64,000 nucleotides of DNA, from positions 1,984,001 through 2,048,000 of the forward strand of contig NZ_CP059571.1 of NCBI RefSeq assembly GCF_014055025.1. The letters are read 5' to 3'. This stretch comes from Neisseria bacilliformis (lineage in GTDB: Bacteria > Pseudomonadota > Gammaproteobacteria > Burkholderiales > Neisseriaceae). This document shows, piece by piece, positions 50,656-58,745 of the stretch; the stretch's first letter is position 1; each line of letters begins with the position of its first letter. The translations under genes were made by a program, and so were the position numbers. The notes under the pieces were generated by a model, which worked only from the letters and a program-made list of their open reading frames with translations, searched no databases and had not been told where the DNA came from.

Positions 50656-51849
50656 TCAGACAGCCTTTCTGCCAAATACACCGCGCACGGCCACGGTCAG
50701 CACTGCCACCGCCGCCATCACGGGCGCGGTCAGGCCGATACCGCTCTCCCAGCCCGTTGCCAGTAAATAACGGTATAACACAAAGCCCGCCAGCCACACC
50801 GCCAGCCCCGCCCAGTCGAAATCGAGGCCGGTGTCGCGGCGTTTCATCACGAAAAAGTCGGTAATCATCACCGCCGCCATCGGCGCGAACACCGAGGCAA
50901 TCCAAAGCAGAAAGCCCTCGTATTCGCTCATGGTGAGGAACACCGCCAGCACCGTGCCGATGACCGTTACCGCCACGGCCACGGGAATTTCGGCAAAGCC
51001 GCGCCAGATATTGTTTGCGCTCACGCCGGCGGAATAAGTGTCGAGAAACGCCGTGGTAACGGTGGACACCACCACCACAAACACGCCCGCCGACACCAGC
51101 CCCGCGCCCAGCAGAATCTGCGCCGCGTCGCTCTGCCCCGTAAACAGCGCGGCCGCCAAGCCCAGCGCGTACATCCAGCAGCTGGTCAGCGTGTAAGACA
51201 CAGCCGAGGCGGCCGCAGCGGCTTTGGGGCATTGCGAATGGCGCGTGTAGTCTGCCGCCAGCGGCAGCCACGACAAAGGCATCGCCGCCGACAATTCCAC
51301 CGCCGTGCCGAAACTCATCTCACCCGCAGGTGCGACGGCAGCAGGCGTTGCGCCGAACACTTTCCAACTGAGCCACAGCATAATCAGCAGCATCGCCGCC
51401 ACAATCATGATTTTCAGACGACCTGTCTCCCGCGCCCCCGCCAGCAGCCACACCACAATCAGCGCACCAATCGCCAAAGCCCACAGCAGATACGAATCCG
51501 CCGCAAACAAGCCCGCGCCCAAAGCCGCGCTCACTTGTGCGCCGTAAAACACCATCACCGCCGTCCAGCCCACAAGCTGCAACACATTGGCCGCCGAAAA
51601 CAGCACCGACCCGCGCCGCCCGAACGACAGGCGCACGCTCTCCATCGCGCTTTTGCCCGTGGCCGCGCCGATATACGCCGCCGCAAAAAACAGCAGCCCG
51701 CCGATGACGTGGCCGAGTATCTGCGCCAGCATCCCGCGCTCCCAGCCCAAAGGCGCAAACAGCGTACCGGCGGCGATTTCGGTTACAGACACCGACGCGC
51801 CGAACCAAATCAGCGCGGCGGAAGAAGCAGAAAGGGGTTTGCCCGACAT
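50656..51849 (-). CDS. cytX: Putative hydroxymethylpyrimidine transporter CytX (NCS1)
   Basis: 397 residues, 10-12 membrane helices, nucleobase-cation-symport-1 family. ALIWFGASVSVTEIAAGTLF, ATGKSAMESVRLSFGRRGSV, PLSWLPLAADYTRHS and YSAGVSANNIW are typical of the CytX group, imported HMP precursor uptake beside thiamin genes. A TPP riboswitch precedes it, supporting this over cytosine transport. C-terminal KAV and stop come from a degenerate DUS (AGGCTGTCTGAA). AAAGGACATTC precedes the ATG. Confidence 0.88.
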   Translation of the reverse strand: MSGKPLSASSAALIWFGASVSVTEIAAGTLFAPLGWERGMLAQILGHVIGGLLFFAAAYIGAATGKSAMESVRLSFGRRGSVLFSAANVLQLVGWTAVMVFYGAQVSAALGAGLFAADSYLLWALAIGALIVVWLLAGARETGRLKIMIVAAMLLIMLWLSWKVFGATPAAVAPAGEMSFGTAVELSAAMPLSWLPLAADYTRHSQCPKAAAAASAVSYTLTSCWMYALGLAAALFTGQSDAAQILLGAGLVSAGVFVVVVSTVTTAFLDTYSAGVSANNIWRGFAEIPVAVAVTVIGTVLAVFLTMSEYEGFLLWIASVFAPMAAVMITDFFVMKRRDTGLDFDWAGLAVWLAGFVLYRYLLATGWESGIGLTAPVMAAVAVLTVAVRGVFGRKAV

Positions 51850-51954
51850 GAATGTCCTTTGCAGATTGTTTTGAAACTTTCAAACAGATTGCCGGAGCGC
51901 GTCGGGGGAAATGGCGGAATACGGAGAAATTGAAGTGCCGCAAAAGGCGTTTGA

Positions 51955-52047
51955 CACTTGCTCCCTACGCAGGCACGACCCCGACAGGTTCAACGGATTC
52001 CACGTTTCGCGGTCTCAGCCCCGCACAACAGGCGGCGCACTCCGACA
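51955..52047 (-). promoter_or_regulatory. TPP (THI-box) riboswitch
   Basis: On the minus strand: CGGAGTGCGCC, GGGGCTGAGACC, CCGTTGAACCTG, GTGCCTGCGTAGGGAGC in the order of the TPP aptamer (P1 strand, CUGAGA of the pyrimidine-sensing arm, UGAACCUG, and the closing GCGUAGGGA). It lies about 105 bases upstream of cytX. The remaining leader to the start codon holds no other clear element. Confidence 0.93.
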
Positions 52048-52193
52048 AGAATGAATGGCGCGCAGTTTACACAAAATAACGGCTTTTGGCAAAAGCAGAC
52101 ATTGGCCGAGGCTATCGGGAACATCCGCCCGCCGCCCGCACGGCGCAAGCCGCAAACGCGTTTTCAGACGGCCTCTGTATTTTGCGCGATTCG

Positions 52194-52219
52194 GTAGGGT
52201 GGGTCCCGACCCACCCTAC
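52194..52219. repeat. Family A single palindrome (copy A12)
   Basis: GTAG and CTAC directly frame one palindrome: a minimal 26-bp form, flanked by reverse DUS on both sides. Confidence 0.75.
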
Positions 52220-52313
52220 TGTTTTGCAGTTTTCAGACGGCCTTTGTTGAAAAAACCATGCCGGATACTTAAAATCCGGCTTCTTCTTTTCAACCAGATA
52301 TGGAGCAAACCCG

Positions 52314-52754
52314 ATGAAAAACCGCTTGGCCTACGCCCTTGCCGTTCCCCTGATGTTTGCCGCCCTCCCCGCCGCTGCGGACGATACCGTGCTGTTTTCC
52401 TGCACCACCGCCAAAGGACAGCCCGTCGAAATACGCGGCAGCGGCAAGCCGCAAGACGGCCAGCAGTTCGGCTACCGCGTCGGCAAACAAACATTCAGCA
52501 GCGAAGCCGTTTACAGCCGCTGCACCGGCAAAAACGGCAACAGCCGCCAAACGCTCGATGCCGAGCATGAGGGCACGGCCTACCGCCTGCTGGTCGAAGA
52601 CAGCACCAAACGCCCCAACACCCGCGCCACCCTGCGCATCGGGGCGGACGGTGCCAAATCCGGCAAAGGCACCCGCACCCTGGTCTGCCGCCCCGGCACC
52701 GTGCACGCCGACGCCCTCAGCGGCCTGGGCAGCATCAGCAGCCCCTGCGATTAA
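52314..52754 (+). CDS. Hypothetical secreted protein
   Basis: 146 residues: signal peptide (LAYALAVPLMFAALPAAAD) and a mature domain with four Cys (LFSCTTAKG, YSRCTGKNG, TLVCRPG, SSPCD), probably two disulfides. Beta-rich, periplasmic or secreted. AGATATGGAGCAAACCCG precedes the ATG. No family recognised; some resemblance in layout to small periplasmic inhibitors. Followed by an inverted DUS. Confidence 0.7.
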   Translation: MKNRLAYALAVPLMFAALPAAADDTVLFSCTTAKGQPVEIRGSGKPQDGQQFGYRVGKQTFSSEAVYSRCTGKNGNSRQTLDAEHEGTAYRLLVEDSTKRPNTRATLRIGADGAKSGKGTRTLVCRPGTVHADALSGLGSISSPCD

Positions 52755-52779
52755 CGCACACGCCCCGCGCCATTCACGC

Positions 52780-52824
52780 AAAAGGCCGTCTGAAAAGCGT
52801 TTTGCACGTTTTTCAGACGGCCTC
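52780..52824. terminator. Inverted DUS hairpin
   Basis: AAAAGGCCGTCTGAAAAGCG and complement, 26 bases after the stop of the secreted protein. Confidence 0.7.
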
Positions 52825-52834
52825 CGATATTCAG

Positions 52835-52941
52835 GTAGGGTGTGTCGCCCCAAGGCGACGCACGCGTTCTTTGCCGTATCACCAAATCCGCGCTTTTCCC
52901 AACAGCCCAAACCGCGTGCGTGGCTGCGCCACACACCCTAC
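52835..52941. repeat. GTAG palindrome pair, family B (copy B7)
   Basis: 107 bp, intact ends; closely matches B5 and B6, including AACCGCGTGCGTGGC. Confidence 0.85.
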
Positions 52942-52950
52942 CTAACGGCA

Positions 52951-53014
52951 AGAGGCCGTCTGAAAACCCGTTTTACAGGTTTTGGCTGCGCCGAAACTTC
53001 GCTTTCAGACGGAC
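52951..53014. repeat. Composite DUS element
   Basis: DUS, loop with TTTTGGCTGCGCCGAAAC, inverted DUS with one changed base (TTCAGACGGAC). Confidence 0.65.
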
Positions 53015-53068
53015 TCCAATCCTTCCCCAAGCGCAAGCCGCGCACGTGCCGCCCGGACGCGTTTCCCA

Positions 53069-53074
53069 TATAAT
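53069..53074 (+). promoter_or_regulatory. Possible -10 box of the PTS operon
   Basis: TATAAT about 60 bases upstream of the EIIA start; a DUS (53096-53107) lies in the leader. Confidence 0.4.
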
Positions 53075-53134
53075 GCCGCTTCCCACAACACCAAAAGGCC
53101 GTCTGAAAAAACAAAACGGCCGCAGGAACACATC

Positions 53135-53545
53135 ATGATCGGCATCATCATCGTAACCCACGAAACCCTCGGCAAAGCCTACGCGGAGCTGGCCTGCCAT
53201 TTTTTCCCCGAAGTGCCCGCCTGCGTGCGCATCCTCGGCGTGGCGCGCACCGAAGACCACGAAGACGTCATCCGCCGCATCAGTGCCCTCATCGACGAAA
53301 CCGCCGCCCCAAACGGCACGCTGGTGCTGGCCGACATCTTCGGCGCAACCCCGTGCAACGGCGCGCGCAAGCTGGTCGTGCCCGGCCGGGTCGCCATGCT
53401 CACCGGCCTGAACGCGCCAATGCTTATCAAGGCCGTGCAATACTGCGTCGGCGCGGACAATCTGGAAAACTTCACCGAATCGGTGCGCCAAGCCGCCGTA
53501 AACGGCATCATCGCCGTTACCCGGGCGGGCGAAACAGAAAGCTGA
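53135..53545 (+). CDS. PTS EIIA component, mannose family
   Basis: 136 residues, single EIIA-Man domain. Phospho-acceptor His9 in IIIVTHETLGKAYAEL; LVLADIFGATPCNGARKL is the conserved active-site loop (DIFGATP). No EIIB, EIIC or EIID domain is fused or adjacent. HPr starts 4 bases after the stop. The arrangement EIIA-HPr-EI is typical of the regulatory PTS of beta-proteobacteria. AGGAACACATC precedes the ATG. Confidence 0.92.
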   Translation: MIGIIIVTHETLGKAYAELACHFFPEVPACVRILGVARTEDHEDVIRRISALIDETAAPNGTLVLADIFGATPCNGARKLVVPGRVAMLTGLNAPMLIKAVQYCVGADNLENFTESVRQAAVNGIIAVTRAGETES

Positions 53546-53549
53546 AACC

Positions 53550-53819
53550 ATGCTCAAACAAGACATCGAAATCATCAACAAACTCGGCCTGCACGCCCGC
53601 GCGTCCAGCAAATTCGTTCAGACGGCCTCCCCCTTCAAAAGCGAAGTCTGGGTAACGCGCAACGGGCAGCGCGTCAACGGCAAAAGCATCATGGGGCTGA
53701 TGATGCTCGCCGCCGCCAAAGGCAGCACGGTTACGCTGGAAACCGACGGCGCGGACGAAACCGCCGCCATGCAGGCACTGGCCGGCCTGATCAACGACCG
53801 TTTCGGCGAAGGAGAATAA
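53550..53819 (+). CDS. ptsH: Phosphocarrier protein HPr
   Basis: 89 residues. His15 in NKLGLHARASSKFVQTAS accepts phosphate from EI; Ser46 in GKSIMGLMML is the HPr-kinase-type regulatory site. A reverse DUS inside the gene encodes VQTAS. It starts 4 bases after EIIA and ends 1 base before ptsI. Confidence 0.96.
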   Translation: MLKQDIEIINKLGLHARASSKFVQTASPFKSEVWVTRNGQRVNGKSIMGLMMLAAAKGSTVTLETDGADETAAMQALAGLINDRFGEGE

Positions 53820-53820
53820 T

Positions 53821-55572
53821 ATGGGCATCGTGCTGCACGGCGTGGCGGCGGGCAAAGGCATCGCCATCGGCCGCGCCCATCTGGTTGTGCGCGGGCGCGG
53901 CGAAGTGCCGCAATACACGCTGGCCGAAAACGAAACCGCCGCCGAAATCGCGCGTTTTGAAGCGGCGGTGAAAACCACCCGCCGCCAGCTCGAACAAATC
54001 CGCAGCGCGATTCCCGAAAACGCCCCTACCGAACTGGGCGCGTTCATCTCCCTGCACCTGATGCTGCTCACCGACGTAACCCTCTCGCGCGAACCGGCCG
54101 ACATCATCGAAGAGCAGCAGATCAACGCCGAATGGGCGTTAAAAATCCAAACCGACCGCCTGTCCGCCCAGTTTGACGCCATGGACGACGAATACCTGCG
54201 GGCGCGCAAACAAGACATGCTGCAAGTGGCCGAACGCATCCACAACAACCTCATCGGCAGCGGCAACGAGCTCAACCTCGACGCCAACCTCCTCGACGAC
54301 ACCATCCTCATCGCCAACGACCTCTCCCCCGCCGACACCGTCCAATTCAAAGAACAGCGCGTAACCGCCTTCGTAACCGACGCCGGCGGCCCCACCAGCC
54401 ACACCGCCATCCTCGGCCGCAGCCTCGACATCCCCTCCGTCATCGGCCTCTCCAACGCCCGCAGCCTCATCAGCGAACACGAATGGGTGATTGTGGACGG
54501 CATCAACGGCATCCTCATCATCAACCCCGACGACATCGTAACCGCCGAATACCGCCGCCGCCTGCGCGCCTACAAAAGCAAACAGCGCGAACTGAACAAA
54601 CTCAAAAACACCGCCGCCACCACCGCCGACGGCACCCAAATCGAACTGTCCGCCAACATCGAAACCGCCGACGACATCAAAGCCCTGCACACCCTCGGCG
54701 GCGACGGCGTCGGCCTCTTCCGCAGCGAATATCTCTACCTCAACCGCGACACCCTGCCCGACGAAGAAGAACAATACGCCGTCTATGCCAACCTCGTAAA
54801 AAAACTCAAAGGCAAACCCCTCACCATCCGCACCGTCGACTTGGGCGTAGACAAAAACCCCCGCTGGTTCGGCCAAAACGCCACCCCCAACGGCAGCCTC
54901 AACCCCGCCCTCGGCCTCACCGGCATCCGCCTCTCCCTGGCCGAACCCGTCATGTTCCGCACCCAGATGCGCGCCATCCTGCGTGCCGCCACCGAAGGCC
55001 CCGTCAAAATCATGTGGCCGATGATCACCTCCGTGGACGAAATCAAACAATGCCGCGTCCACCTCGACACCGCCCGCCGCCAGCTCGCCGAACGCGGCGA
55101 AACCTTCGGCAGCGTGCAGGCCGGCTGCATGATCGAAATCCCCTCCGCCGCCCTCACCGTGTCCAGCCTGCTCAAACACGCCGACTTCATCTCCATCGGC
55201 ACCAACGACCTCATCCAATACACCCTCTCCGTCGACCGTGGCGACGACGCCGTCAGCTACCTCTACCAGCCCGCCCACCCCGCCATCCTGCGCCTGCTCG
55301 CCCACATCCTGCGCACCGCCCACCGCATGAACAAACCCGTCTCCCTGTGCGGCGAAATGGCCGGCGACACCCTCTACACCCGCCTGTTGCTGGGCATGGG
55401 GCTGCGCAGCTTCTCCATGAACACCAACAACATCCTCGCCGTAAAAGACATCGTCATCCACAGCAGCATCGACCGCCTCGAACAAGACATCCTGCGCATC
55501 CTGCGCAACGAAGACCCCGACAAAGCAGACAAACTGCTCAAACAGCTCAACAGCCAGGAAGAGGCCGTCTGA
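53821..55572 (+). CDS. ptsI: Phosphoenolpyruvate-protein phosphotransferase (EI)
   Basis: 583 residues, full-length EI. Active His194 in GGPTSHTAILGRS, PEP-binding GVGLFRSEYLYLNRD, DLGVDKNPRWFG, FSIGTNDL-like ISIGTNDLIQYTLSVDRGDD and the active Cys loop SLCGEMAGD. It transfers phosphate from PEP to HPr. The final Glu-Ala-Val and stop are a DUS; a second DUS completes a hairpin right after. Third gene of a three-gene operon. Confidence 0.97.
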   Translation: MGIVLHGVAAGKGIAIGRAHLVVRGRGEVPQYTLAENETAAEIARFEAAVKTTRRQLEQIRSAIPENAPTELGAFISLHLMLLTDVTLSREPADIIEEQQINAEWALKIQTDRLSAQFDAMDDEYLRARKQDMLQVAERIHNNLIGSGNELNLDANLLDDTILIANDLSPADTVQFKEQRVTAFVTDAGGPTSHTAILGRSLDIPSVIGLSNARSLISEHEWVIVDGINGILIINPDDIVTAEYRRRLRAYKSKQRELNKLKNTAATTADGTQIELSANIETADDIKALHTLGGDGVGLFRSEYLYLNRDTLPDEEEQYAVYANLVKKLKGKPLTIRTVDLGVDKNPRWFGQNATPNGSLNPALGLTGIRLSLAEPVMFRTQMRAILRAATEGPVKIMWPMITSVDEIKQCRVHLDTARRQLAERGETFGSVQAGCMIEIPSAALTVSSLLKHADFISIGTNDLIQYTLSVDRGDDAVSYLYQPAHPAILRLLAHILRTAHRMNKPVSLCGEMAGDTLYTRLLLGMGLRSFSMNTNNILAVKDIVIHSSIDRLEQDILRILRNEDPDKADKLLKQLNSQEEAV

Positions 55573-55607
55573 AAAAACCCCCTTCTCCGTTTTCAGACGG
55601 CCTCTGA
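55559..55607. terminator. Inverted DUS hairpin overlapping the ptsI stop codon
   Basis: AGAGGCCGTCTGAAAAAACC, loop, GGTTTTCAGACGG-type arm; the first DUS carries the ptsI TGA. Confidence 0.75.
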
Positions 55608-55614
55608 TATTCAG

Positions 55615-55702
55615 GCAGGGTGTGTTGCCCCAAGCCAACGCTCACGTTTTATGCCGCACAACGAATCCGTGTGTCAGACAGCACAAGTTGCATGCGCGGC
55701 AA
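55615..55702. repeat. Family B element, degraded (copy B8)
   Basis: GCAGGGTGTGTTGCCCCAAG head; the right half CATGCGCGGC lacks its CTAC end. Confidence 0.6.
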
Positions 55703-55733
55703 CCCGTTTTTCAGACGGCCTCTTGCCGTTTAG

Positions 55734-55821
55734 GTAGAGTGTGTGGCGCAGCCACGCACGCGGTTTGGCTTGTCGGAAAAAGCGCGGATTTGTTGAAGCG
55801 GCAAAGAACGCGTGCATGGCA
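55734..55821. repeat. Family B element (copy B9)
   Basis: GTAGAGTGTGTGGCGCAGCC head, right half GCGTGCATGGC. Confidence 0.65.
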
Positions 55822-55881
55822 AGAGGCCGTCTGAAAACACAGCTTCGGCACAGCCAAAATCCGTTTTTCAGACGGCCTCTA
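55822..55881. repeat. Composite DUS element
   Basis: DUS, loop AGCTTCGGCACAGCCAAAA, inverted DUS. Confidence 0.7.
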
Positions 55882-55891
55882 ATATATTCAG

Positions 55892-55995
55892 GCAGGGTGT
55901 GTTGCCCCAGCGACGCACACGTTTTATGCCGCACAACGAATCCGTGCGGTGCCAAACAGCATGAACCGCCTGCATGGCCTGTACCACACACCCTG
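55892..55995. repeat. Family B pair (copy B10)
   Basis: GCAGGGTGTGTTGCCCCAGC to CACACACCCTGC. Copies B8, B9 and B10 fill the ptsI-argB gap; a composite half (56007-56064) follows, with a CATCCCCGCG/GGCGGGGACG palindrome before argB. Confidence 0.7.
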
Positions 55996-56153
55996 CCCCC
56001 GTAACAAAGGCCGTCTGAAAGCGCAGCTTCGGCGCAGCCAAAAACCCGTTTCCCCGTTTTCAGAAACGTCATCCCCGCGTTTATGCCCCGAAGGGGTACT
56101 GGCGGGGACGGTCGCAACCACCCCGCAACTACTGCAAACAAGGAGAACCCGAC

Positions 56154-57032
56154 ATGACCACCCCCAACGCCCCCGCCGCACTCAAAGCCGCCGTCCTGTC
56201 CGAAGCCCTGCCCTACATCCGCCGCTTCGCCGGCAGCGTCTTCGTCATCAAATACGGCGGCAACGCCATGACCGAACAACACCTCAAAGAAGGCTTCGCC
56301 CGCGACACCGTCCTGCTCAAAATGATCGGTATCCACCCCGTCATCGTCCACGGCGGCGGCCCCCAGATTAACGAAATGCTGGAAAAAATCGGCAAAAAAG
56401 GCGAATTCGTCCAAGGCATGCGCGTAACCGACGCCGAAACCATGAAAATCGTTGAAATGGTGCTCGGCGGATCGGTCAACAAAGAAATCGTCTCCCTCAT
56501 CAACCGCAGCGGCGGCCGCGCCGTCGGCATCACCGGCCGCGACGACCGCTTCATCCGCGCACAAAAACTGCTGCTCGACATCCCCGGACAAAAAAGCGCG
56601 GACATCGGCCAAGTCGGCACCGTCGCCGCCATCGACACCGCACTCGTGCGCCACATCATCGCCCACGGCGGCATCCCCGTCATCGCCCCCGTCGGCGAAG
56701 ACGAAAACGGCGCGGCCTTCAACATCAACGCCGATTTGGTGGCCGGCAAACTGGCCGAAGAAATGCAGGCCGAAAAACTGCTGATGATGACCAACACCGG
56801 CGGCGTCATGGACAAAAACGGCAGCCTGCTCCCCCGCCTCGACACCCGCCGCATCGCCGAACTGACCGCCGACGGCACCCTCTTTGGCGGCATGCTGCCG
56901 AAAATCCAATCCGCGCTCGACGCCGCAACCCACGGCGTCAAAGCCGTCCACATCATCGACGGCCGCACCCCCAACGCCCTGCTGCTGGAAACCCTCACCG
57001 ACGAAGGCATCGGCACCATGATTTCCGCCTGA
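56154..57032 (+). CDS. argB: Acetylglutamate kinase
   Basis: Phosphorylates N-acetylglutamate in arginine synthesis. 292 residues: [91 protein letters not shown] and [20 protein letters not shown]. The N-terminal extension before the kinase core fits the arginine-inhibited hexameric class. AAGGAGAACCCGAC precedes the ATG. Monocistronic here. Confidence 0.96.
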   Translation: MTTPNAPAALKAAVLSEALPYIRRFAGSVFVIKYGGNAMTEQHLKEGFARDTVLLKMIGIHPVIVHGGGPQINEMLEKIGKKGEFVQGMRVTDAETMKIVEMVLGGSVNKEIVSLINRSGGRAVGITGRDDRFIRAQKLLLDIPGQKSADIGQVGTVAAIDTALVRHIIAHGGIPVIAPVGEDENGAAFNINADLVAGKLAEEMQAEKLLMMTNTGGVMDKNGSLLPRLDTRRIAELTADGTLFGGMLPKIQSALDAATHGVKAVHIIDGRTPNALLLETLTDEGIGTMISA

Positions 57033-57079
57033 AACGCGGCGGCATACAGAAACAACGAAAATGCCCGTCCCGAAACGGA

Positions 57080-57138
57080 TAGAGGCCGTCTGAAAACGCG
57101 GTTTCGGCGCAGCCAAAAACGTTTTTCAGACGGCCTCA
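57080..57138. repeat. Composite DUS element after argB
   Basis: DUS, loop GGTTTCGGCGCAGCCAAAAA, inverted DUS; probable argB terminator. Confidence 0.7.
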
Positions 57139-57204
57139 ATCCGCTCCCGCCCATGCACATGCCGCCGTCCGCATATGGAAAAAAATAGAAAGCATCCGGT
57201 TTGT

Positions 57205-57294
57205 GTAGGGTGGGTCTCGACCCACCAATAACAGTTGCTCCTTTAAATACAACTATCTGTATTATTGGAAATGGTGGCTCAAGACCCACCCTAC
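57205..57294. repeat. GTAG palindrome pair, family A (copy A13)
   Basis: 90 bp; the interior is AT-rich (CAATAACAGTTG ... ATTATTGG) and unlike the other copies, yet both ends are conserved. Confidence 0.75.
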
Positions 57295-57385
57295 GCAATC
57301 TGTATGATGGATTTCTTATTTTGTTCCGCCATAAAACAGCATCAGCCAACCGCACACAAACGCCCACCCATTCCGAAACACATAG

Positions 57386-57441
57386 AGGCCGTCTGAAAAA
57401 CGTTTTTGGCTGCACCGAAACCGCGTTTTCAGACGGCCTCA
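57386..57441. repeat. Composite DUS element
   Basis: DUS, loop TTTTTGGCTGCACCGAAACC, inverted DUS. Nothing else is seen in the argB-rpsI gap. Confidence 0.7.
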
Positions 57442-57542
57442 ATCCGTTCCCAGCCGTCGTGCGACACATCACCATCCGCATAGCCCGCATCAGGGATACG
57501 ACTTCCCGAACGCTGCCCGATAACACACCGATAACACAAACG

Positions 57543-57574
57543 CAAAAACCCTGCCGCGAAGGCAGGGTTTTGAC
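57543..57574 (-). terminator. Rho-independent terminator of rplM-rpsI
   Basis: Minus strand AAAACCCTGCC, short loop, GGCAGGGTTTTTG; 11 bases after the rpsI stop. Confidence 0.9.
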
Positions 57575-57584
57575 AAACATCCGG

Positions 57585-57977
57585 TTAGCGTTTGGAGAAC
57601 TGTTTGGCGCGGCGGGCTTTGCGCAGGCCGGGTTTTTTACGTTCCACCTCGCGCGCGTCGCGGGTAACGAAACCGGCTTGGGACAAGGCGGGTTTCAACG
57701 CGGCGTCATAATCGATCAGGGCGCGGGTGATGCCGTGGCGGATGGCACCGGACTGACCGGTTTCGCCGCCGCCGATAACGTTGACTTTAATGTCGAAGGC
57801 TTCGGCGTTTTCGGTCAGAACCAAGGGCTGGCGCACGACCATGCGGCTGGTTTCGCGGGCGAAGAATTCGTCGACGGGGCGGCCGTTCACGATGATTTGG
57901 CCGCTGCCTTTTTGCAGGAATACGCGGGCAACCGAACTTTTGCGGCGGCCTGTGCCGTAGTAGTATTTACCGTTCAT
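57585..57977 (-). CDS. rpsI: 30S ribosomal protein S9
   Basis: 130 residues. [20 protein letters not shown] at the start and the conserved basic tail [18 protein letters not shown] that reaches the P-site tRNA. It starts 9 bases after the rplM stop, the universal L13-S9 operon. Confidence 0.98.
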   Translation of the reverse strand: MNGKYYYGTGRRKSSVARVFLQKGSGQIIVNGRPVDEFFARETSRMVVRQPLVLTENAEAFDIKVNVIGGGETGQSGAIRHGITRALIDYDAALKPALSQAGFVTRDAREVERKKPGLRKARRAKQFSKR

Positions 57978-57986
57978 GTTGCGTCC

Positions 57987-58418
57987 TTATTTCAATTCCA
58001 AAACTTTGGGCTGTTGTGCGGCATGGGTGTGTTCCGCACCTGCATACACTTTCAGTTTTTTGATCATGGCGTAACCCAGGGGGCCTTTGGGCAGCATGCC
58101 TTTCACGGCTTTTTCCAATGCGCGGCCGGGGAATTTTTCCTGCATCTGGCGGAAGGTGCGCTCGTAGATGCCGCCGGGGAAGCCGGAGTGGCGGTAGTAT
58201 TTTTTGCCTTCGAATTTGTCGCCGGTTACACGCAGTTTGTCGGCGTTGATGACGATGATGTAGTCGCCGGTGTCAACATGCGGGGTGTATTCGGGCTTGT
58301 GTTTGCCGCGCAGGCGGCTGGCGACTTCGGCTGCTACGCGACCGAGGACTTTGTCCTGCGCGTCGATAACGAACCATTCGCGCTTCACCTCGTGCGGTTT
58401 GGCTGAAAAGGTTTTCAT
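57987..58418 (-). CDS. rplM: 50S ribosomal protein L13
   Basis: 143 residues. [20 protein letters not shown] start, [32 protein letters not shown] and [20 protein letters not shown]. The start at 58418 matches the family; a longer frame would read into the promoter. First gene of rplM-rpsI. Confidence 0.98.
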   Translation of the reverse strand: MKTFSAKPHEVKREWFVIDAQDKVLGRVAAEVASRLRGKHKPEYTPHVDTGDYIIVINADKLRVTGDKFEGKKYYRHSGFPGGIYERTFRQMQEKFPGRALEKAVKGMLPKGPLGYAMIKKLKVYAGAEHTHAAQQPKVLELK

Positions 58419-58452
58419 AGGGTTAATCCAATAGAGATATAGAAAGCTGCGG

Positions 58453-58481
58453 ATTTTAGAGTGTTGCCGGACTTCTGTCAA
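58453..58481 (-). promoter_or_regulatory. Sigma70 promoter of rplM-rpsI
   Basis: Minus strand TTGACA, 17-base spacer, TAAAAT, ending 34 bases before the rplM ATG. Near-consensus, the best promoter in the window. Confidence 0.85.
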
Positions 58482-58503
58482 TGCGCTGCGGGCGGTGGGA
58501 AAG

Positions 58504-58540
58504 GAAAAGCACCGCCTTGATGCGGTGCTTTTTTTCGGGG
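58504..58540. terminator. Hairpin terminator between 6S RNA and rplM
   Basis: AAAAGCACCGC, 6-base loop, GCGGTGCTTTTTTT. T runs on both strands; it can terminate the zapA-6S RNA transcript before the rplM promoter. Confidence 0.8.
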
Positions 58541-58542
58541 AT

Positions 58543-58745
58543 TCCCCGCAGGCGGCGTTTCAGCTCAATCCGCTTGAACCTTGTCAAACAAGGCGGCCGT
58601 CTCGGACGGCTTCGGGTGCGTTTCCAAAGGAACGCTCGCGCCCGCCGCACTCCCGACGACCTGAAGCGAACTTATTGGTTCAAAGGAATGTATGCCTTGG
58701 CGCACGCCGCAGGGAAAAACTGTTTGGTCTGCCGCCTCAGGGCAC
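58543..58745 (-). ncRNA. ssrS: 6S RNA
   Basis: Binds sigma70-RNA polymerase in stationary phase. The minus strand from the zapA stop has a rod-like layout: the 5' end CCCTGAGGCGGC pairs with 3' GCCGCCTGCGGGG. In between are TCCTTTGAACCAATAAGTTC and GACAAGGTTCAAGCGGATTG on opposing sides of a central region. Position directly downstream of zapA is the conserved 6S location in proteobacteria. Length about 200 nt; exact ends are inferred and the 5' end overlaps the zapA stop. Confidence 0.75.

Noticed and set aside
54139-55638. Minus-strand 499-codon frame opposite ptsI
   Set aside because: Shadow of ptsI; composition dominated by Gly, Val, Asp.
55615-55995. Regularly spaced repeats in the ptsI-argB gap, possible CRISPR
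   Set aside because: Units are about 100-bp palindromic family B elements and DUS composites, not short direct repeats with unique spacers; no cas genes.
57201-58406. Plus-strand 401-codon frame opposite rplM-rpsI
   Set aside because: Begins in a GTAG repeat and runs antisense to two ribosomal protein genes.
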